64,000 nucleotides of DNA from Methylobacterium sp. Leaf123 (GCF_001423405.1 NZ_LMNS01000012.1:187203-251202); one strand, 5' to 3'. Shown: positions 16,593 to 25,158, counted from the stretch's first letter. Made by a program: numbers and translations. The notes: generated from the letters alone by a model not told the origin.

Positions 16593-16670
16593 AAACCCGT
16601 CCCCGACATCCATGACCGCAGGGCTGTTCGCGGCTGAGTTGTAGGAAAATAGTCAAACGCGCGGGCCGAA

Positions 16671-16769
16671 GAGGAAAGGTTACCGCTGTAAACGGGGAGG
16701 TCGCGGGTTCGAATCCCGCCGGGCCGCAAGGTCCGTAGCTCAGTGGCAGAGCACCACACGCCTTTTCTC
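16671..16769 (+). ncRNA. Bacterial Y RNA-like (YrlA type) tRNA mimic, unit 2
   Basis: The ends pair over 9 bp: GAGGAAAGG (16671-16679) with CCTTTTCTC (16761-16769). Inside lie AGGTC, a perfect T-arm (GCGGG, loop TTCGAAT, CCCGC; 16703-16719) and a 6-bp acceptor-like stem CGGGCC/GGTCCG capped by a GCAA tetraloop (16720-16735). TA follows at the places of U8 and A9, then a D-arm GCTC-AGTGGCA-GAGC (16738-16752) with the GG pair. This is a circularly permuted tRNA elbow, the known hallmark of YrlA-type Y RNAs that bind Ro60. It lies 224 bp before rsr. Confidence 0.75.
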
Positions 16770-16850
16770 ACACCATGACCGCGCGGCCCCGCGATCGGAC
16801 GTTCGTTCGGCCGAGGGGCGCAAAACGACAAAGGAATCGGCCACGCGGGC

Positions 16851-16943
16851 CGGATTGCGAGGGTGATCGGGTCCTGAGGTTCGAACCTCGAGCGCTGCAA
16901 GGTGCTGGACCCCTTCGCACGAGTCACCGCCGCGCGCCGCAAC
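16851..16943 (+). ncRNA. Y RNA-like tRNA mimic, unit 3
   Basis: A T-arm-like hairpin (GAGG, TTCGAA, CCTC; 16876-16889) is followed by a 6-bp stem AGCGCT/GGTGCT capped by GCAA (16891-16906). The ends can pair through TTGCG/CGCAA (16855-16859 with 16938-16942) and GGTGA/TCACC. The T-loop is one base short and the D-arm is weak, so it is less certain than unit 2. It ends 50 bp before the rsr start codon. Confidence 0.45.
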
Positions 16944-16992
16944 AAGCCTCGGGGAAAGTCCCTAGAAAGCCCCGCGGAGAGAGGAGCGAGCA

Positions 16993-18597
16993 ATGTTGAA
17001 CTATGGAAAGCTGTTCTCGCTCCGGCGCACCCCGCAGTCGGAGCCCCTTCCCGGTACCGTGCCGAATTCGGCCGGTGGCCATGTCTTCGCGGTGAGCGAT
17101 TGGGCGCGGCTCGACCGCTTCCTCGTGCTCGGCGCGGAGGGCGGCTCCTACTACGCGGGCGAGCGGACGCTCTCTCGGGAGAACGCGGTCGCGGTGATGC
17201 GCTGCATTGCCGAGGACGGGGCGCGGGCGGTCGCGGTCATCGTCGCGATGAGCGAGGCGGGCCGGGCTCCGAAGCAGGATCCGGCGATCTTCGCCCTCGC
17301 GCTCGCGGCTTCCGCGGAAGCGGAGGCGACCCGTCGGTTGGCGCTCGCCGCCCTGCCCCGGGTCTGCCGCACCGGCACGCACCTGTTCCAGTTCGCGGGC
17401 GCCGTCGAGGCGATGCGCGGCTGGGGCCGGGCGCTCCGGCGCGCGGTCGGCGACTGGTACCGGGCGCGTCCGGTGGAGGCGCTCGCCTACCAGGCGGTGA
17501 AGTACCGGTCCCGTCAGGGCTGGTCGCACCGCGACCTCCTGCGGCTGGCGCATCCGGAGACGGACGAGCCGGCGCGCAAGGCGCTGTTCGACTGGATCTG
17601 CCGCGGCACGCTGACCGAGGAGACTCCCGCCCTCGTCCACGCCTTCACCTGCCTGCAGGCGGAGGGTGTCGACGGGGCTTTCGCGGCGGCGCAGGTGCGC
17701 ACGCACGATCTGCCTTGGGAGGCGCTGCCGACGGGGCTGATGACGAGCCGCGCGGTGAACGAGGCCCTGATCGAGCGCATGCCGGTCGGTGCCCTCGTGC
17801 GCCAGCTCGGCCGGCTCACCGCTTCGGGGGCGCTCGTGCCCTTCACCGCGGCGACCGCGCACGTGGTCGGCGTGCTGTCGGACCGGGAGCGCCTGTTGAA
17901 GGCGCGCCTGCACCCGATGGCGCTGCTGGTGGCGCTGCGGACCTACGCGTCCGGGCACGGCCAGCGCGGCCGGCTCTCCTGGGAGCCGGTGGCGGCCATC
18001 GTCGAGGCGCTGAACGCGGCGTTCTACACCGCGTTCGGAAACGTCGAGCCCACGGGCCGGCGTCTCGTGCTGGCGCTGGACGTCTCCGGCTCGATGAGCT
18101 GCGGCTCGGTCGCGGGCTCTGTCCTGACGCCCCGCGAGGCGGCCGCCGCGATGGCGCTCGTCACCGCGGCGACGGAGGAGCACTGGCAGGTTCTCGGCTT
18201 CACGGCCGAGGCCGGACAGTCCTGGAGCCAGGGGGCGGCGCTGACCGCCCTGCCGATCGGGCCGTCGATGCGGCTCGACCAGGCGGTGGCGGCGACCGAC
18301 GACCTGCCCTTCGGCGGGACGGATTGTTCGCTGCCGATGCGGTGGGCGCTGGAGCGGGGCGTCCGGGCCGACGCGTTCGTGGTCTACACGGACTCGGAGA
18401 CCTGGGCCGGCCCGGTCCACCCGGTCGAGGCGCTGCGGGAATACCGGGAGAAGACCGGGATTCCGGCCAAGCTCGTGGTCGTGGGGCTCGTCTCCAACGG
18501 CTTCAGCATCGCCGACCCGAACGACGCCGGCATGCTCGACGTCGTCGGCTTCGACACGGCGGCGCCCGCGCTGATCGCGGACTTCATCCGCGGATGA
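16993..18597 (+). CDS. rsr: Ro60 ortholog Rsr (TROVE + VWA domains)
   Basis: This 534-residue protein is a bacterial Ro60. Residues 20-340 form the TROVE helical-repeat ring (RLDRFLVLGAEGGSYYAGE, then EAMRGWGRALRRAVGDWY and KYRSRQGWSHRDLLRL, all Ro60-typical). Residues 355-534 are a von Willebrand A domain with an intact MIDAS: DVSGSMS at 363-369, GGTDCS and YTDSETW. Ro60 rings bind misfolded or damaged RNA and are gated by Y RNAs. The gene follows the Y RNA-like array directly, starts at ATG 16993 after GAGAGGAGCGAG, and is followed by rtcB, which fits an RNA-repair unit. Confidence 0.95.
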   Translation: MLNYGKLFSLRRTPQSEPLPGTVPNSAGGHVFAVSDWARLDRFLVLGAEGGSYYAGERTLSRENAVAVMRCIAEDGARAVAVIVAMSEAGRAPKQDPAIFALALAASAEAEATRRLALAALPRVCRTGTHLFQFAGAVEAMRGWGRALRRAVGDWYRARPVEALAYQAVKYRSRQGWSHRDLLRLAHPETDEPARKALFDWICRGTLTEETPALVHAFTCLQAEGVDGAFAAAQVRTHDLPWEALPTGLMTSRAVNEALIERMPVGALVRQLGRLTASGALVPFTAATAHVVGVLSDRERLLKARLHPMALLVALRTYASGHGQRGRLSWEPVAAIVEALNAAFYTAFGNVEPTGRRLVLALDVSGSMSCGSVAGSVLTPREAAAAMALVTAATEEHWQVLGFTAEAGQSWSQGAALTALPIGPSMRLDQAVAATDDLPFGGTDCSLPMRWALERGVRADAFVVYTDSETWAGPVHPVEALREYREKTGIPAKLVVVGLVSNGFSIADPNDAGMLDVVGFDTAAPALIADFIRG

Positions 18598-18602
18598 TGA
18601 GC

Positions 18603-18650
18603 GGCATCGTCCCGAAAGGTGGCCTCCGGCTTTCGGACGAGGACGATGCG
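18603..18650. repeat. Palindromic intergenic repeat, copy 3
   Basis: GCATCGT (18604-18610) and ACGATGC (18643-18649) flank CCCGAAAG and CTTTCGG arms, between rsr and rtcB. It belongs to the same family as the copies near 2.3, 4.1, 39.4 and 44.9 kb. Confidence 0.65.
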
Positions 18651-18725
18651 CAATCGAGAGGGGCGGACGGTTCACAGCGAGCCGTCCGCCCCGGTCCCCA
18701 AGATTCAAGAAGACGGAGCGGCATC

Positions 18726-20126
18726 ATGACCGCGATCAACGGACGCGATTTCATCGCTTGGGGCTTCCAGCCGGGCGAATGGTTCAAGCCGGCGGTGCCC
18801 ATCGCCAACGCCCTGCGCAGCGAGGGCGCCGACGACGCGGCGATCCGCGCGCATCTGACCACCCTCGACCCGGCCACCCACGCGCGTCCGATGCGCACGA
18901 ACGGCCTCGAATTCGGCGTCTTCCTCGACGCCCAGACGGAGGCCGAGCGGGCGAACAAGGCCGCGGTGATCGCGCAAATGGACGCGCTCATGCGGGTGCC
19001 GACCATCGTTCGGGGCGCGTTGATGCCGGATGCCTGCCCGTCGGGCATGGTGGAGGGCACGATCCCCGTGGGTGGCGCGGTCGCCTGCGAGGACGCGATC
19101 CATCCGGGCTTCCACTCGGCCGATATCTGCTGCTCGGTGGCGATCACCGTGTTTCGCCGGGCCGACGATCCGAAGCGCGTGCTCGATGCGATCCAGGCGG
19201 TCACGCATTTCGGTCCCGGTGGCCGAAAGGGCGCGGTCGCGCCGCCGGACGCGGTGATGGCGGGGGTTGCGGGCAATCGCTTCCTCGCCGAGTTCGCGGG
19301 GCTGGCGGTCGGCCACTTCGCCAGCCAGGGTGATGGCAACCACTTCGCCTCTGTCGGGCACCTCGCCTCGACCGGGCAGGTGGCGCTCGTGACCCATCAC
19401 GGCTCGCGCGGGCTCGGGGCCCAGCTCTACAAGAAGGGCATGGCCGTCGCGCGTCGGCACACGGCGATCGTCGCCCCGCGGGTTCCGGCGCACAACGCCT
19501 GGATCAAGGCGGAATCCGGTGACGGCCGGGCCTATTGGGAGGCGCTGCAGATCGTGCGGGACTGGACCAAGGCGAGCCATTTCGCGCTCCACGACCTCGT
19601 GGCGCGTCAAATCGGCAATGCCGTCGCGGACCGGTTCTGGAACGAGCACAACTTCGTCTTCCGCCGCGACGACGGGCTCTACTACCACGGCAAGGGGGCG
19701 ACCCCGTCGTGGAAGGGGTTCTCGGCCGACGATGACGGGCGCACGCTGATCCCGCTCAACATGGCCGAGCCGATCCTGATCGCCCGCCACCGCGACAAGG
19801 CGGCCTCGCTCGGCTTCGCCCCGCACGGGGCGGGCCGCAACATGAGCCGCTCGGCCTTTCTGCGCGCGAACGCGCCCGTTTTGCCCGAGGGCATCGACGT
19901 GCGCTTCTTCTGCGGAAAGCCGGACCTCTCGGAACTGCCGGGCGCCTACAAGGACGCAGGCAGCGTGCGGGCCCAGATCGCCCAATACGATCTGGCCGAG
20001 GTGGTCGACACGGTGGAGCCCTATGGCTGCATCATGGCCGGCGACTGGGAGGCCGACGCGCCGTGGAAGCGCAAGGCGGCGGCGAAGTGGGCGGCGAAGG
20101 CGGCTGCGGAGGCGGCAACATCGTGA
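18726..20126 (+). CDS. rtcB: RNA ligase RtcB
   Basis: This 466-residue protein carries the RtcB signature: metal-site residues in SADICCSVA (Asp133, Cys135/136), GDGNHFASVG and THHGSRGLG, and the guanylylated His in PHGAGRNMSRS (His367). RtcB joins RNA ends with 2',3'-cyclic phosphate or 3'-phosphate to 5'-OH using GTP and Mn2+. The loop usually written GSMGT near the active site reads NMAEPI here, a variant form. It is 128 bp downstream of rsr across a palindromic repeat. No rtcA or rtcR is present nearby. A long in-frame opening upstream of the ATG is only a shadow of rsr. Confidence 0.93.
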   Translation: MTAINGRDFIAWGFQPGEWFKPAVPIANALRSEGADDAAIRAHLTTLDPATHARPMRTNGLEFGVFLDAQTEAERANKAAVIAQMDALMRVPTIVRGALMPDACPSGMVEGTIPVGGAVACEDAIHPGFHSADICCSVAITVFRRADDPKRVLDAIQAVTHFGPGGRKGAVAPPDAVMAGVAGNRFLAEFAGLAVGHFASQGDGNHFASVGHLASTGQVALVTHHGSRGLGAQLYKKGMAVARRHTAIVAPRVPAHNAWIKAESGDGRAYWEALQIVRDWTKASHFALHDLVARQIGNAVADRFWNEHNFVFRRDDGLYYHGKGATPSWKGFSADDDGRTLIPLNMAEPILIARHRDKAASLGFAPHGAGRNMSRSAFLRANAPVLPEGIDVRFFCGKPDLSELPGAYKDAGSVRAQIAQYDLAEVVDTVEPYGCIMAGDWEADAPWKRKAAAKWAAKAAAEAATS

Positions 20127-20129
20127 GGG

Positions 20130-20160
20130 CGGCGCCGGGCGGAAAGCCCGGCGCCGTTTC
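20130..20160 (+). terminator. Intrinsic terminator after rtcB
   Basis: An 11-bp stem CGGCGCCGGGC with its complement closes a GGAAA loop directly after the rtcB stop and is followed by TTTC. Confidence 0.7.
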
Positions 20161-20204
20161 GCGCGATCGTTGCGGGCTCCTGCGATCGTTCCTACAAAAG
20201 CGGG

Positions 20205-20468
20205 ATGGCTGCTCCACGCCCCTCCACTCTCACCATCCGCGATCCCGCTGGGACGCTTCGGGAGCGGCTGACGATTCGTGCGGCCCGCAGCGGTCGTTCG
20301 CCTGAGGCTGAAGCGGAGGCGATCCTTCAGGAAAGTCTGCGTGCGGAGGACGGTACGGGTCTCGATCTCGCGGAGGCGATCCGCCGCCGTGTGGCGCATC
20401 TCGGCGGGATCGAACTGGACGAACACCCGGCCGTGCTGCTCCGTGAGCCGCCGCGTTTCGAGGAATGA
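20205..20468 (+). CDS. FitA/VapB-like antitoxin (ribbon-helix-helix)
   Basis: This 87-residue protein begins with a ribbon-helix-helix domain of the FitA/Arc type (STLTIRDPAGTLRERLTIRAARSGRSPEAEAEAILQESL split over residues 7-45). The acidic C-terminus should wrap the toxin. It binds its own promoter in this family and neutralises the PIN toxin encoded next. The stop overlaps the toxin start (ATGA), so they are a coupled toxin-antitoxin pair. Confidence 0.85.
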   Translation: MAAPRPSTLTIRDPAGTLRERLTIRAARSGRSPEAEAEAILQESLRAEDGTGLDLAEAIRRRVAHLGGIELDEHPAVLLREPPRFEE

Positions 20469-20887
20469 TCGTCCTCGACACGAACGTCATCTCCGAGCTG
20501 ATGCGGCCGGCTCCTGATCCGCTCGTGCTCACATGGCTCGCCGCACAGCCACGATCAGCACTTTACACAACGAGCATCAACCGAGCCGAGCTTCTCTACG
20601 GTGCCGCCCTTCTGCCGCGGGGCCGACGTCGCGACGACATCCAGGCTGCGATCACGGCCATCTTCGCAACCGAGTTTGCCGGGCATGTTCTCCCGTTCGA
20701 CGATGACGCCGCGGATCACTACGCACGGATCGTCGCTCGACGGCACGAGGCGGGGCGTTCCATCGCGGGCTTTGACGCTCTCATCGCCGCTGTCTCGGCT
20801 GCCGCAGGATTCCATATCGCGACCCGAGATGCGGGCGGCTTTACGGGCTGCGGCATCCCCGTGGTCGATCCCTGGCAACGGGCCTGA
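20465..20887 (+). CDS. vapC: VapC/FitB-like PIN-domain toxin
   Basis: This 140-residue PIN-domain RNase has the conserved acidic residues: Asp in VLDTNVISELMRP (residue 5), Glu in INRAELLYGA, and Asp in GFDALIAA and TRDAGGF. These coordinate Mg2+ for RNA cleavage, commonly of tRNA or rRNA. The fit to FitB is good (LDTNVISE-motif). All key acidic residues are present, so the toxin should be active. It is placed directly downstream of the rtcB terminator, next to an RNA-repair locus; whether that is functional or chance is unknown. Confidence 0.88.
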   Translation: MIVLDTNVISELMRPAPDPLVLTWLAAQPRSALYTTSINRAELLYGAALLPRGRRRDDIQAAITAIFATEFAGHVLPFDDDAADHYARIVARRHEAGRSIAGFDALIAAVSAAAGFHIATRDAGGFTGCGIPVVDPWQRA

Positions 20888-20902
20888 GGGATCGACAGGC
20901 CT

Positions 20903-22201
20903 TCACACCGCCACGGCCAACGCCGCCTGCTCCCCCACCCCGAACACCCGCTTGTAGCGCTCCACCTCCGCCGCCGGTCCCTGGGCCTTGCTCGGATTGT
21001 CCGAGATCTTCACCGTCGGGCGGCCCTCGGCCTCCGTGACCTTGCAGACCACCGAGATCGGATCGAGGCGGCCGTCCGGCACGAGGCCGCGGAAATCGTT
21101 GGTCAGCCGGGTGCCCCAGCCGTAGCCGATCCGCATCCGGCCGTGGAAATGGGCGTGGATGGCCTCGATGTCGTCGATGTCGAGCCCGTCGGAGAAGATC
21201 GCCAGCTTTTCGCGCGGGTCGCAGCCCCGTGATTCCCAGAAGGCGAGCGCCTCTTCGCCACCCGCGATCGGCTCCTTCGAGTCGATGCGGATGCCGGTCC
21301 AGGCGGTGAGCCAGTCGGGTGCGTTGGCCAGGAAACCGGTGGTGCCGTAGGTGTCGGGCAAGGCCACCAGCAGGTTGCCGGCATAGTCCTGCTGCCAATC
21401 GGCGAGCACCGCGTAGGGCGCGGCCGCCAGGGCCTCATCGTCGTCGCCCGCGAGTGCGGCATAGACCATCGGCAGTTCGTGGGCGTTGGTGCCCACCGCC
21501 TCGACCTCGCGCCGCATGGCGATCAGGCAGTTCGAGGTGCCGAGGAAGGCCCGCTCGCCCAAGCCTTCGCGCATCGCCTGCACGCACCAATCCTGCCACA
21601 GGAAGCCGTGGCGGCGGCGCGTGCCGAAATCGGCGATGGAGAGGTCGGGCAGGCGCTTCAGGCGTTCGATCTTCTCCCAGACGCGGGTCATGGCGCGGGC
21701 ATAGAGCACCTGTAGATCGAACTTGCCGAGGTCCCGCAGCACCGCGCGGGAGCGCATCTCGTTGAGGATCGCCAGGGCCGGCACCTCCCACATCGTGGTC
21801 TCGACCCAGGGGCCGTGGAAGGTCAGCGCCACCTGCCCGTCGCGGACTTCCAGCTCGTAGTCCGGCAGGCGAAACGCTTCGAACCACGCCATGAACTCGG
21901 AGGAGAGGATCTGGCGGCGGCCGTAGAAGGTGTTGCCGCGAAGCCAGGTGGATTCGCCCCGGCTCAAGCGGATCGTGCGGGCATGGTCGAGCTGCGCCCG
22001 CAGCTCCCCAAGGTCGATCTCGTCGGCCACCCGCACGCTCCGGGTGCGGTTCTGGATTCCGAAGCTGACGCGCAGGTTGCGGTGACGGCGAAAAATCATC
22101 TGCGCCATCAGCAGCTTGTAGAAATCCGTATCGAGCAGCGAGCGCACGATCGGGTCGATGCGGAAATTGTGGTCGTAGACCCGCTTCGCGAGGTCGATCA
22201 T
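20903..22201 (-). CDS. pncB: Nicotinate phosphoribosyltransferase
   Basis: This 432-residue enzyme of the NAD salvage pathway converts nicotinate and PRPP, with ATP, into nicotinate mononucleotide. Recognisable blocks are [15 protein letters not shown] near the start, [11 protein letters not shown], the phosphorylated His in [14 protein letters not shown], and [11 protein letters not shown] followed by [12 protein letters not shown]. The length is normal for bacterial PncB. It starts at ATG 22201 and converges on the toxin gene 16 bp away. Confidence 0.96.
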   Translation of the reverse strand: MIDLAKRVYDHNFRIDPIVRSLLDTDFYKLLMAQMIFRRHRNLRVSFGIQNRTRSVRVADEIDLGELRAQLDHARTIRLSRGESTWLRGNTFYGRRQILSSEFMAWFEAFRLPDYELEVRDGQVALTFHGPWVETTMWEVPALAILNEMRSRAVLRDLGKFDLQVLYARAMTRVWEKIERLKRLPDLSIADFGTRRRHGFLWQDWCVQAMREGLGERAFLGTSNCLIAMRREVEAVGTNAHELPMVYAALAGDDDEALAAAPYAVLADWQQDYAGNLLVALPDTYGTTGFLANAPDWLTAWTGIRIDSKEPIAGGEEALAFWESRGCDPREKLAIFSDGLDIDDIEAIHAHFHGRMRIGYGWGTRLTNDFRGLVPDGRLDPISVVCKVTEAEGRPTVKISDNPSKAQGPAAEVERYKRVFGVGEQAALAVAV

Positions 22202-22286
22202 GGGCCGTCCGTGTTCGGGGAGTGTCGCCCGAGCTTGGGGCGGATCGCCCCGGCGATCAACGTCGGCGGGCGCGGGGCGTCATGAC

Positions 22287-22319
22287 AAAAAAGGCGCCCC
22301 CACCGGAGGCAGGGACGCC
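22287..22319 (-). terminator. Intrinsic terminator of the stress-protein gene
   Basis: On the minus strand GGCGTCCC pairs with GGGGCGCC and the stem is followed by six T residues. This is a canonical rho-independent terminator for the gene that ends at 22363. Confidence 0.75.
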
Positions 22320-22362
22320 GAACGGGATGGGATGGGCCGCGAGGCCCATGCCCGGATGAGAC

Positions 22363-22866
22363 TCAGGCGAGGTCGACCTTCTTGGTCTCGGTCTTGGGGC
22401 TCTCGCCGGTGAGCGAGGCTTTCACGTAGCCGTAGAGGTGGACCATCGTGGAGGACGGGCTGTCCCAGTACTCGCCCTTCTCGGGATGGATGCGGATCAG
22501 GCCGACCTCGGGGTCGTCCTTGCCGTTGGGGAACCAGGTCTTGAGGCTCTCCTGCCACTTCTCGTCGATGAGCTTCTGGTCGCGGATCACCTCGGCCTTG
22601 CCGGCGATCGAGACGTAGGTCTGGCTCGACGGATCGGAATAGGAGAGGTTCACCTGATGATCGCGGCCGATCTCGGCGGTCTTCGGGCTGTGCAGCTTGG
22701 TGAAGAACCAAACGTCGCCGTTCTCGTCGATCTCGTTGTTCCACATCGGGCGGCTGTTGAGCGTCCCGTCCTGGTCGGCGGTGGTCAGCATCGCGACCTT
22801 GACGTCCTTGACCAGCTCGAAGAGCTTCTTCGCGCCCTCGTGGTCGCGATGGTTGCCCTGGTGCAT
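22363..22866 (-). CDS. General stress protein, pyridoxamine-phosphate-oxidase-like flavin fold
   Basis: This 167-residue protein has the split-barrel flavin-binding fold of the general stress protein 26 group (KLFELVKDVKVAMLTTADQDG, then NSRPMW and VWFFTKLHSPK, then VNLSYSDPS). It is related to PNP oxidases but too short and lacking their catalytic C-terminus. It likely binds FMN or F420-like flavins and helps in stress. It has the ATG at 22866, in line with a family-length product. The long ORF upstream is unsupported. Confidence 0.85.
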   Translation of the reverse strand: MHQGNHRDHEGAKKLFELVKDVKVAMLTTADQDGTLNSRPMWNNEIDENGDVWFFTKLHSPKTAEIGRDHQVNLSYSDPSSQTYVSIAGKAEVIRDQKLIDEKWQESLKTWFPNGKDDPEVGLIRIHPEKGEYWDSPSSTMVHLYGYVKASLTGESPKTETKKVDLA

Positions 22867-23037
22867 GAGATCCGTACTCCGTCTGTCGTCAATGGCGTGA
22901 GCCGGGCAGGCTGAGGGGCCCTGTCGGTGAGAAGGCCCCGTCGAGGGTCCGCTGCCCGGCGATTGCCTCGACAACGGGCGAGTTCGATCTTGGTTCAGGG
23001 GGCGGACGAAGCTTTGCCGGAGAGTGGGGGGAATGGA

Positions 23038-23310
23038 ATGAGGGTTGCGCTGCTGGCCCTGCTGCTGGTCGCCGCCGCTTGGCCGGCCTCTGCCGAGGTG
23101 CGCTTCGGCTCCGGCGTGCGCATCGGCGGCCACGAATTCTCGAACCGGCGCTACCGCAGCGTCCATATCGAGCGGGTGAAGCGGCTGCGTGGCCCCAACG
23201 GCTGCCGGCATGTGCGCCGCGGCGTCTATCGGCGCGGCGACGGCTCGATCGTGCGCGGGCCGATGGAAGAATGCAACTTGATCGCCATTCCGCCGGGACG
23301 GCGACGCTGA
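23038..23310 (+). CDS. Small secreted basic protein
   Basis: This 90-residue protein has a signal peptide (MRVALLALLLVAAAWPASA) and a mature part rich in Arg (GHEFSNRRYRSVHIERVKR and VRRGVYRRGDGS) with two Cys residues. I do not recognise the family. It stands 91 bp upstream of mrp on the same strand and has a GGGGGA ribosome site. Confidence 0.6.
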   Translation: MRVALLALLLVAAAWPASAEVRFGSGVRIGGHEFSNRRYRSVHIERVKRLRGPNGCRHVRRGVYRRGDGSIVRGPMEECNLIAIPPGRRR

Positions 23311-23401
23311 GAACACGGCGTGAAGGCTGGCGTTTGGCGCAAGGGTGGTTAGATGGTCGGAAGCGGGATGGCCCGCCCCGGCGCCCGATGGAGCTTGAGT
23401 T

Positions 23402-24529
23402 TTGGCGATCACGCGCGACGACGTGCTGAAGGCGCTCTCGACTGTCACGGTCGATCGCGGCGACACCACCCTGCCCGATTCCGGCCGCCTCTCGCAGGTG
23501 GTGATCGACCCCGGCAACCGGGTGATGTTCTCGATCCGAATCGATCCGAGCGAGGCCGAGCGGTTCGAGCCGGTGCGGCGCGAGGCGGAAGGCCGCGTGC
23601 TGGCCCTGTCCGGCGTGTCGAGCGTGCTCGCGAGCCTGACCTCGGAGCGGGCGCCCAACCCGCCGGCGCCCGGCGCGGCCCCGCGTCCACCGGCCGGCGC
23701 TCCCGGTGCCCCGCCGCGCCAGGGCAACGCGTTGCCGGGCGTGCGCCACATCGTGGCGGTGGCCTCGGGCAAGGGCGGCGTCGGCAAATCGACCACCGCC
23801 TGCAACCTCGCCCTCGGCTTGAGCGCGCAGGGCCTCAAGGTCGGCCTGCTCGATGCCGACATCTACGGTCCGTCGGTGCCCAAGCTTCTGGGGCTGTCCG
23901 GCAAGCCGCGGGTGATCGAGGGCAAGACCCTGGAGCCGCTCCAGGCCTACGGGCTGAAAGCCATGTCGATCGGCCTGCTGATCGAGCCGGAATCGGCGAT
24001 GATCTGGCGCGGGCCGATGGTGCAGTCAGCCATCACCCAGATGCTGCGCGACGTGGCCTGGGGCGAACTCGACGTGCTCATCGTGGACATGCCCCCCGGC
24101 ACCGGCGACGCGCAGCTCACCATGGCCCAGGCCACACCCCTGTCGGGCGCCGTCATCGTCTCGACGCCGCAGGATCTGGCGCTGATCGATGCGCGTCGCG
24201 GGGTGACGATGTTCCGCAAGGTCTCGGTGCCGATCCTCGGCGTGATCGAGAACATGGCGACCTTCATCTGCCCGAATTGCGGGGCGGCCTCGGCAATCTT
24301 CGGCCATGGCGGCGCCCGCCACGAGGCCGAGCGCCTGGAGGTGCCCTTCCTCGGCGAGATCCCGCTTACCATGGCGATCCGTGAGACCTCGGATGCCGGA
24401 CGCCCCGTGGTCGCGACCGATCCGGACGGGCCGCAGGCCAAGATCTACCGCGAGATCGCTCAGAAGCTCTGGGCCAACCTCAGCGGCGCGCCGGCCGGCC
24501 GCGCGGCGCCGAAGATCGTCATCGAGTGA
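23402..24529 (+). CDS. mrp: Mrp/ApbC family Fe-S cluster carrier ATPase
   Basis: This 375-residue protein has a MIP18-like N-terminal domain (1-90), a Pro-rich linker and a P-loop ATPase domain with the deviant Walker A GKGGVGKST (123-131), DADIYGPSVPK and a CPNC motif near 285 for Fe-S binding. It carries and transfers Fe-S clusters in the cytosol. The start appears to be a TTG at 23402 (TTGGCGATC) after GGAG; no ATG fits better. It overlaps mobA by 4 bp (GTGA). Confidence 0.92.
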   Translation: MAITRDDVLKALSTVTVDRGDTTLPDSGRLSQVVIDPGNRVMFSIRIDPSEAERFEPVRREAEGRVLALSGVSSVLASLTSERAPNPPAPGAAPRPPAGAPGAPPRQGNALPGVRHIVAVASGKGGVGKSTTACNLALGLSAQGLKVGLLDADIYGPSVPKLLGLSGKPRVIEGKTLEPLQAYGLKAMSIGLLIEPESAMIWRGPMVQSAITQMLRDVAWGELDVLIVDMPPGTGDAQLTMAQATPLSGAVIVSTPQDLALIDARRGVTMFRKVSVPILGVIENMATFICPNCGAASAIFGHGGARHEAERLEVPFLGEIPLTMAIRETSDAGRPVVATDPDGPQAKIYREIAQKLWANLSGAPAGRAAPKIVIE

Positions 24530-25158
24530 GTTCCGCTCCGGTCGCCGCGTCGGGTCTCTTGGGCCTGATCCTGGCCGGCGGCCTGTCGCGGCGGATGGGC
24601 GGGGGCGACAAGCCCCTGCGCCCGCTTGCCGGACGCACCCTCTTGGAGCGGGTCGCCGAGCGGCTCGGCCCGCAATGCGCGGGTGGGCTCGCGCTCAGCG
24701 CCAACGGCGATCCAGCCCGTTTCCGGGCGGTGTTCGCCGGAGCCGTCCTGCCCGACACCGTGCCGGACCATCCGGGGCCGCTCGCCGGCATCCTCGCCGG
24801 TCTGGAAGCCGCCGAAGGAGCCGGCCTGACCCACATCGTCAGCGTGCCGGGCGACGCGCCCTTCCTACCCCAGGATTTCGTGACCCGACTCGTGGCGGCC
24901 GCCGCGGCGGAGGGTAAGCCGATTGCGCTCGCGGCCTCGGGCGAGCGGCGCCACTTCACCAGCGCCCTCTGGCCGGTCGCCCTGCGCGCGGATCTGCGCG
25001 GCTGGCTCGTTGCGGGCGAGCGGCGCGTCGGCGGCTTCATCGAGCGGCACGGGGCAGCGGTGGCCTCCTGGCCGGTGGAGCCGGTGGACCCCTTCCTCAA
25101 CCTCAACGCGCCGGAAGATCTGGCCGCGGCCGAGGCGCTTCTGGCGCGGCTTTCCTGA
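24526..25158 (+). CDS. mobA: Molybdenum cofactor guanylyltransferase MobA
   Basis: This 210-residue enzyme adds GMP to molybdopterin to make the bis-MGD cofactor used by enzymes such as formate dehydrogenases. The nucleotide-binding motif LILAGGLSRRMGGGDKPL lies at about 13-30, with the metal/substrate motif VPGDAPFLP and a C-terminal FLNLNAPEDL. It starts at GTG 24526 overlapping the mrp stop, so the two are coupled. Confidence 0.93.
   Translation: MSSAPVAASGLLGLILAGGLSRRMGGGDKPLRPLAGRTLLERVAERLGPQCAGGLALSANGDPARFRAVFAGAVLPDTVPDHPGPLAGILAGLEAAEGAGLTHIVSVPGDAPFLPQDFVTRLVAAAAAEGKPIALAASGERRHFTSALWPVALRADLRGWLVAGERRVGGFIERHGAAVASWPVEPVDPFLNLNAPEDLAAAEALLARLS

Larger units (their letters stand above)
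15944..16992 (+). other. 1.05-kb non-coding region holding a Y RNA-like array
   Basis: No convincing protein gene lies here. From about 16,320 the sequence is built of three to four related units of about 150-180 bp. Each has a motif CGCGGGCC, a GGTTAT/C motif, a T-arm-like loop and a capped stem. The clearest units are listed as ncRNAs. The first 370 bp hold some hairpins (for example CACCGG/CCGGTG near 16,122) and probably the promoter. Confidence 0.6.

Noticed and set aside
16790..16815. A GTTC-containing stretch (GACGTTCGTTCGG) as LexA box.
   Set aside because: The two GTTC units are adjacent and not spaced by seven bases.
16505..16900. Two or three true tRNA genes were considered from the T-arm and D-arm matches.
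   Set aside because: The arms are in permuted order, no 5'-acceptor to 3'-acceptor pairing with an open end exists, there is no CCA-like tail and no sensible anticodon arm. A Y RNA-like reading fits better.
16902..18725. A fusion of rtcB with upstream sequence, since the frame is open for over 600 codons before its ATG.
   Set aside because: That stretch overlaps rsr in another frame and has shadow composition; the rtcB ATG at 18726 starts the family-typical domain.
22867..23862. An N-terminal extension of the stress protein on the minus strand (499 residues).
   Set aside because: The extension covers the small secreted protein and mrp start on the other strand and has no domain.
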